DNA of 7,191 nt from Micavibrio sp. UBA2020 (GTDB taxonomy: Bacteria > Pseudomonadota > Alphaproteobacteria > Micavibrionales > UBA2020): contig DDBY01000092.1 of the NCBI GenBank assembly GCA_002334985.1, positions 1-7,191 on the forward strand, written 5' to 3'. Below are positions 5,927 through 7,191 of this stretch, piece after piece. A model generated the notes under the pieces. It had not been told where the DNA came from. It did not search any database and saw only the letters and a program-made list of their open reading frames with translations. Positions within the stretch are counted from its first letter, which is position 1; every line of letters begins with the position of its first letter. The translations under genes were made by a program, and so were the position numbers.

Positions 5927-5958
5927 CATTTATTTACGCGGCAGTAAGTTTTGCGCGC

Positions 5959-5964
5959 TAGAAT
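5959..5964 (+). promoter_or_regulatory. Probable -10 box directly before the CheY-like gene (leaderless mRNA)
   Basis: TAGAAT matches TATAAT at five of six bases and ends six bases before the ATG at 5971. Transcription from it would begin at or within a base or so of the start codon. No Shine-Dalgarno precedes the ATG, which fits a leaderless message. I see no good -35: TTTACG at 5933-5938 is 20 bases away. Confidence 0.4.
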
Positions 5965-5970
5965 TGAAAA

Positions 5971-6363
5971 ATGACGTATGAGCAAAAAACCGTTCTGGTC
6001 GCCGATGACGATGCGCAAATGCGGTTGTCCTTGCGCTATGTGCTGGGCCGTGCCGGATATACGGTCGAGGAGGCCGTCAATGGCCGCGATGCCGTCAATC
6101 GTATTAATGCGCGCGAAGGCGGGTATGACGCCGTTTTGATGGACATTCTTATGCCCGATCAGGAAGGGATTGAAACCATCCTGCAGCTGCGCCGTACACA
6201 TCCGGATTTGCGCATCATCGCCATGTCCGGCGGGGCGCGGCTTTATGATTTCGACCCTTTGAAACTGGCGCAGGATTGCGGGGCGAATTTTGTGATTGCC
6301 AAACCGTTCGAGCCCGCAGCGCTTCGCAAGCTTCTGGCGATTTGCCTTGGCGGTGCGGATTAG
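5971..6363 (+). CDS. Single-domain response regulator (CheY-like receiver)
   Basis: The 130-residue protein is a complete stand-alone receiver: acidic cluster D12-D14 (VLVADDD), phospho-acceptor D58 in VLMDILMPDQEG, S86 in IIAMSGG and K111 in VIAKPFEP. There is no output domain, so it would act by protein contact or as a phosphate shuttle or sink. An in-frame TGA at 5965-5967 makes the ATG at 5971 effectively the only start. The upstream bases (GAATTGAAAA) hold no ribosome site. It is convergent with the histidine kinase gene, with 20 bases between the stop codons. The proximity suggests, but does not prove, that they are partners. A divergent promoter region of about 60 bases is shared with the receiver-Hpt gene. 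Confidence 0.9.
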   Translation: MTYEQKTVLVADDDAQMRLSLRYVLGRAGYTVEEAVNGRDAVNRINAREGGYDAVLMDILMPDQEGIETILQLRRTHPDLRIIAMSGGARLYDFDPLKLAQDCGANFVIAKPFEPAALRKLLAICLGGAD

Positions 6364-6383
6364 ATTTTTTTCAAATGCGCTTG

Positions 6384-7191
6384 TCATGGCGGTGCATCCT
6401 GCGCGGCGGGCGCGAAGAGAAGTTCGAAAACCGTGCCTTTGAACCGCGTCGTTGTCACGATAATGCCGCCGCCTGCATCCTGCATAATCCCCTGAAGGGC
6501 GGCAAGTCCTAGCCCCGTGCCGCTGCCGACATCGCGGGTTGTAAAAAACGGCTCGAAAATCCGCACGGCTGTGTCACGCGTCATGCCTTCGCCATTGTCT
6601 TCGACGCGGATACGCACATAATCGCCCGCGGGAATGTACCCGTTGATAAGCGTCACGGTATCGCCCGTATTGTCGCCGCCCGATACCGCGATGCCGTTTT
6701 CATCGCCGCAGGGCACCGCGATATGTGTGCGGTCGAGTGTGACATGAATATGCCCCGTGCGCACGCCGATGGCGTGGTCGGCGTTCAGGCAAAGGTTGAC
6801 CAGTACCTGCCCGATTTGCACGGCGTCCGCGATGATAATGTCTTCGCCATGAGCTGTGTCACGGCGGTACCCGATGCGTACCGATTTACGGATGCAGGGC
6901 GCCAGAAGCGCGATATTTTCATCAATGACGCCATGCAGAGATAGGGGCATCAGGGGCTGGCGGGAATCCGTATTGCCGCGGCGGCTATAACGCATCAGCT
7001 GCGCGACGATGCCCTGACCGCGCCGTGCGGCGGCGGTGATTTGCTTTGCCATGTCCTGCTGTTCCGGTGCGGTCATCAGGTCTTCTTCAAGCAAAACGCC
7101 AAAGCCGAGAATGGCGCCGAGGATATTGTTGAAATCATGCGCGATACCGCCCGCCAGCGTGCCGAGGGCTTCGTGCTTGCGCGCCGCGCGC
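6384..7191 (-). CDS. Sensor histidine kinase, C-terminal part
   Basis: The frame is open to the right edge, giving the last 268 residues. In this visible part the H-box is KHEALGTLAGGIAHDFNN (5-22), with the phosphorylated histidine at 18. The ATP-binding domain follows with the N-box VLVNLCLNADHA (129-140), G1 box VEDNGEGM (196-203), F-box FEPFFTT (212-218) and G2 box GSGTGLGL (222-229), ending in the usual strands and a short APAAQDAPP tail. All catalytic motifs are intact. The H-box type is the one seen in CckA-like and many PAS-containing hybrid kinases, but here no receiver is fused at the C-terminus, so phosphate must go to separate receivers, several of which are encoded nearby. The N-terminal sensor region is outside the window, so the signal and membrane topology are unknown. 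Confidence 0.92.
   Translation of the reverse strand, partial: RAARKHEALGTLAGGIAHDFNNILGAILGFGVLLEEDLMTAPEQQDMAKQITAAARRGQGIVAQLMRYSRRGNTDSRQPLMPLSLHGVIDENIALLAPCIRKSVRIGYRRDTAHGEDIIIADAVQIGQVLVNLCLNADHAIGVRTGHIHVTLDRTHIAVPCGDENGIAVSGGDNTGDTVTLINGYIPAGDYVRIRVEDNGEGMTRDTAVRIFEPFFTTRDVGSGTGLGLAALQGIMQDAGGGIIVTTTRFKGTVFELLFAPAAQDAPP

Noticed and set aside
5926..6387. 153-codon minus-strand frame opposite the CheY-like receiver
   Set aside because: The plus-strand receiver has all catalytic residues. The antisense frame has no recognisable motif.

Overview
The window looks like chromosomal DNA of a GC-rich Gram-negative bacterium. Its NtrC-class regulator, a near-consensus sigma-54 promoter, a type I secretion ABC transporter and a histidine kinase all point to Proteobacteria. 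I favour an alphaproteobacterium from the general style of the proteins, but nothing here fixes the taxon. I see no rRNA, tRNA, CRISPR array, insertion sequence or prophage gene.

Region 1 (1-3127, minus strand) is a secretion operon cut by the left edge. A 671-residue, very acidic, three-repeat protein with a long Asp/Gly tract and no Sec signal is followed, through a 4-base ATGA overlap, by the start of a type I secretion ABC transporter. The overlap suggests that the repeat protein is the transporter's cargo. An AT-rich leader with two inverted repeats lies upstream (3128-3235).

Region 2 (3247-3805) is the most interesting part. A 92-codon orphan gene on the minus strand has its own near-consensus sigma-54 promoter (TGGCACG-N4-ATGCA, 3653-3638), a good ribosome binding site and an intrinsic terminator (3311-3247). 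Upstream of that promoter are three TTTGCAA boxes centred near -79, -110 and -132, spaced by about three and two helical turns. Beyond them, divergently transcribed, is a LuxO-like sigma-54 activator (3806-5230). Regulator, binding sites, promoter, target and terminator therefore appear to form one compact module. It recalls the luxO-qrr1 arrangement of Vibrio, but with a small protein gene where the sRNA would be.

Region 3 (5210-7191) is a set of phosphorelay genes in alternating orientation. It holds a receiver-Hpt protein (minus, overlapping the activator's 3' end), a single-domain CheY-like receiver (plus, apparently leaderless), and the C-terminal part of a histidine kinase (minus, cut by the right edge). 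A plausible but untested scheme is kinase to receiver(s), receiver-Hpt to the LuxO-like activator (a LuxU-like role), and the activator to the sigma-54-driven small gene. Whether the secretion operon is under the same control cannot be read from the sequence. It has no recognisable sigma-54 promoter of its own.
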